NCBI GenBank assembly: GCA_017457465.1
Contig: JAFTHJ010000036.1
Location: 1 to 8,304 of the forward strand
Source: Clostridia bacterium
GTDB taxonomy: Bacteria > Bacillota > Clostridia > Oscillospirales > CAG-272
Length of the DNA: 8,304 nucleotides
Direction of reading: 5' to 3'
Made by a program: the position numbers and the translations under genes. This document shows, piece by piece, positions 7,625-8,304 of this stretch (positions are counted from its first letter, which is position 1; the number at the start of each line of letters is the position of its first letter). The notes below the pieces were generated by a model. The model saw only the letters and a program-made list of their open reading frames with translations, had not been told where the DNA came from and did no database searches.

Positions 7625-7653
7625 TTGACAAAGTTTTTGTTTTGTTGTATAAC
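7625..7653 (+). promoter_or_regulatory. Near-consensus divergent promoter
   Basis: A perfect TTGACA (7625-7630), a 17-base spacer, and TATAAC (7648-7653, five of six). The palindrome at 7607-7622 ends two bases upstream. Transcription would start near 7660 and run into the SLOG-like fragment. No intact gene of normal length follows, which makes such a strong promoter notable. Confidence 0.55.
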
Positions 7654-7840
7654 ATCAATATATCCGCCCATTGAAAATACGCCGCCGAGGTTTGCAATAT
7701 CAAAGAGGAACGAATGGATGATGACGAAGGCTGACTTGATAATAGCGTATGTAAATCACAACTACGGCGGTGCATATAAATCAATTCGGGTGGCAAAACG
7801 CAAGAGAAAGAGAATAATAAATATTTGCGATTTTCTTTAA
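7652..7840 (+). pseudogene. C-terminal remnant of a SLOG-type nucleotide-binding protein
   Basis: The segment TSIYPPIENTPPRFAISKRN, then a stretch with NEWMMTKADLIIAYV, HNYGGAY and AKRKRKRIINI, matches from memory the C-terminal half of small clostridial SLOG/DprA-like Rossmann proteins. There a conserved ...AIxxRNxWM..., a D-x-x-I-x-Y-V strand, GGAY and a final A-K-x-x-K-x-I-I-N-I strand close the nucleotide-binding fold. The N-terminal half, with the glycine-rich entry such proteins need, is absent: upstream codons in this frame (7562-7651) do not look like a protein of this family. A mini-ORF from ATG 7718 would encode only 40 residues, with AGAGGAA a few bases upstream. It is most likely a decayed gene downstream of the divergent promoter. 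A short functional peptide cannot be excluded. Confidence 0.5.
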
Positions 7841-8271
7841 TAAAAATTATTTGCAGCTTGGCATATTTTTTCTCTTTGTGCATATCGTTGAAAATGAATT
7901 ATTTTGGGAAAGGTACTTGACAAAAATAACGGGAAAAGTTTTCCACAGGTAAGGCTTTGCTGTAGCCTTTGAAAATACAATGTTTTTTGAGTTTTCCACA
8001 GTTTCAACAGACTTTTCAACACCCCAAAAAGGCTTGTCAAGCCCCTTTTGCTAAAATCGTCTATTTGCATAAAACAAGTCGAATGTCACCGAAAAAAGCG
8101 TATTTTTTGTAGTTTTTTCTCGATTTTAAGAGCGAAGTGGTGGAAAAGTACATTTATGAGTAAAAATTCAGGGAAATGGATAATTATAGATTTTTTTAAA
8201 ATATATTCATTTTTGAGCCGCGAAAACGAGTTTTACATATTTTTGCTTCTGAATTGTTGAAAAGTGGCTGT
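7841..8271. other. AT-rich intergenic region without recognisable gene
   Basis: No reading frame here has a plausible start, ribosome binding site and protein-like composition. Besides the DnaA-box-like motifs listed separately, short inverted repeats are visible: AAGGCT/AGCCTT (7951-7956 with 7964-7969) and GGCTT/AAGCC (8031-8035 with 8039-8043), the latter flanked by AAAA and TTTT. The stretch 8161-8255 is particularly AT-rich. No tRNA, rRNA or known riboswitch was recognised. Confidence 0.5.
7886..8263. repeat. Cluster of DnaA-box-like nonamers
   Basis: Nonamers close to the DnaA box (TTATCCACA) occur in both orientations. On the + strand they are TTTTCCACA at 7939-7947 and 7992-8000, GTTTCAACA at 8001-8009 and TTTTCAACA at 8013-8021. 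On the minus strand they are TTTTCAACG at 7894-7886, TTTTCCACC at 8147-8139 and TTTTCAACA at 8263-8255. Three stand almost head to tail at 7992-8021. AT-rich DNA at 8161-8255 could be an unwinding element. This resembles a replication origin or a DnaA-titration site. No dnaA, dnaN or rpmH is seen in the window, and the main + strand genes point toward the cluster, which is unusual for an origin flank. Confidence 0.4.
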
Positions 8272-8304
8272 AAAAAAACACGGCAGGTCACTTGACTTGC
8301 CGTG
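8272..8304 (-). terminator. Terminator of a minus-strand gene right of the window
   Basis: Arms 8279-8290 and 8293-8304 form a 12-bp stem with one G-T pair. Read on the minus strand it is followed by seven T (8278-8272). It should terminate a gene transcribed leftward from beyond the right edge. Confidence 0.8.

Noticed and set aside
7602..7883. Minus-strand 93-codon frame opposite the SLOG-like fragment
   Set aside because: Its composition is Ser/Leu-rich antisense of the better-supported plus-strand match, and it would run through the XRE control region.
8161..8255. dif (XerCD) site suggested by nearby ftsK and AT-rich DNA
   Set aside because: No stretch resembles the Bacillota dif consensus with its two half-sites; only generic AT-rich sequence is present.
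8048..8260. A 70-codon plus-strand frame in the right intergenic region
   Set aside because: It starts with TTG without a ribosome binding site, has low-complexity Phe/Lys/Ile content from AT-rich DNA, and overlaps the DnaA-box-like cluster.
7841..8304. CRISPR array or insertion sequence in the AT-rich end
   Set aside because: No regularly spaced identical repeats of array length, no transposase frame and no terminal inverted repeats with target duplication are visible.

Overview
The window looks like a chromosomal segment of a low-to-moderate GC Bacillota, most likely a member of class Clostridia. The reasons are strong GGAG-type ribosome binding sites, sigma-A promoters, heavy use of ATA and AGA codons, a SpoIIIE/FtsK-type DNA translocase, a DHHW-family cell-envelope protein and an XRE repressor of clostridial type. 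The assignment rests on gene content and codon habit only, so genus and species cannot be given.

Layout. Positions 37-1170 (+) encode a DHHW-family SGNH-like protein, probably the last gene of a polymer O-acetylation cluster that begins left of the window. It converges on two tightly linked minus-strand genes (1950-1573 and 1566-1192), each encoding one half of a TauE/SafE (TSUP) transporter. Both transcription units end in one shared, perfect hairpin. A sigma-A promoter near 1993-2021 and a structured leader of about 127 nt precede ftsK/spoIIIE (2155-4863). A cytosolic-looking CE4 polysaccharide deacetylase (4884-5708) follows 20 nt later in the same operon, closed by a strong terminator. 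A second promoter drives another NodB-like deacetylase (about 5891-7233). Its N-terminal catalytic motifs are out of frame with the only well-placed ATG, which points to a one-base frameshift or a non-canonical start.

The last kilobase differs: it is AT-rich and gene-poor. A small XRE repressor (7540-7304, -) has two copies of the palindrome TGGA-RT-TCCA around its promoter. The upstream copy also abuts a near-consensus divergent promoter. What lies downstream of that divergent promoter is only the C-terminal part of a SLOG-type nucleotide-binding protein, so it is either a decayed gene or a mini-ORF. From about 7886 to 8263 there is a cluster of DnaA-box-like TTTTCMACA motifs next to very AT-rich DNA. 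The window ends in a minus-strand terminator for a gene lying to the right.

How the genes may work together: DHHW protein, ftsK and two deacetylases share a cell-envelope and division theme. The TauE/SafE pair and the XRE/SLOG region look like independent units. The points most worth following up are the broken start of the second deacetylase, the XRE operator pair with its divergent promoter, and the DnaA-box-like cluster.
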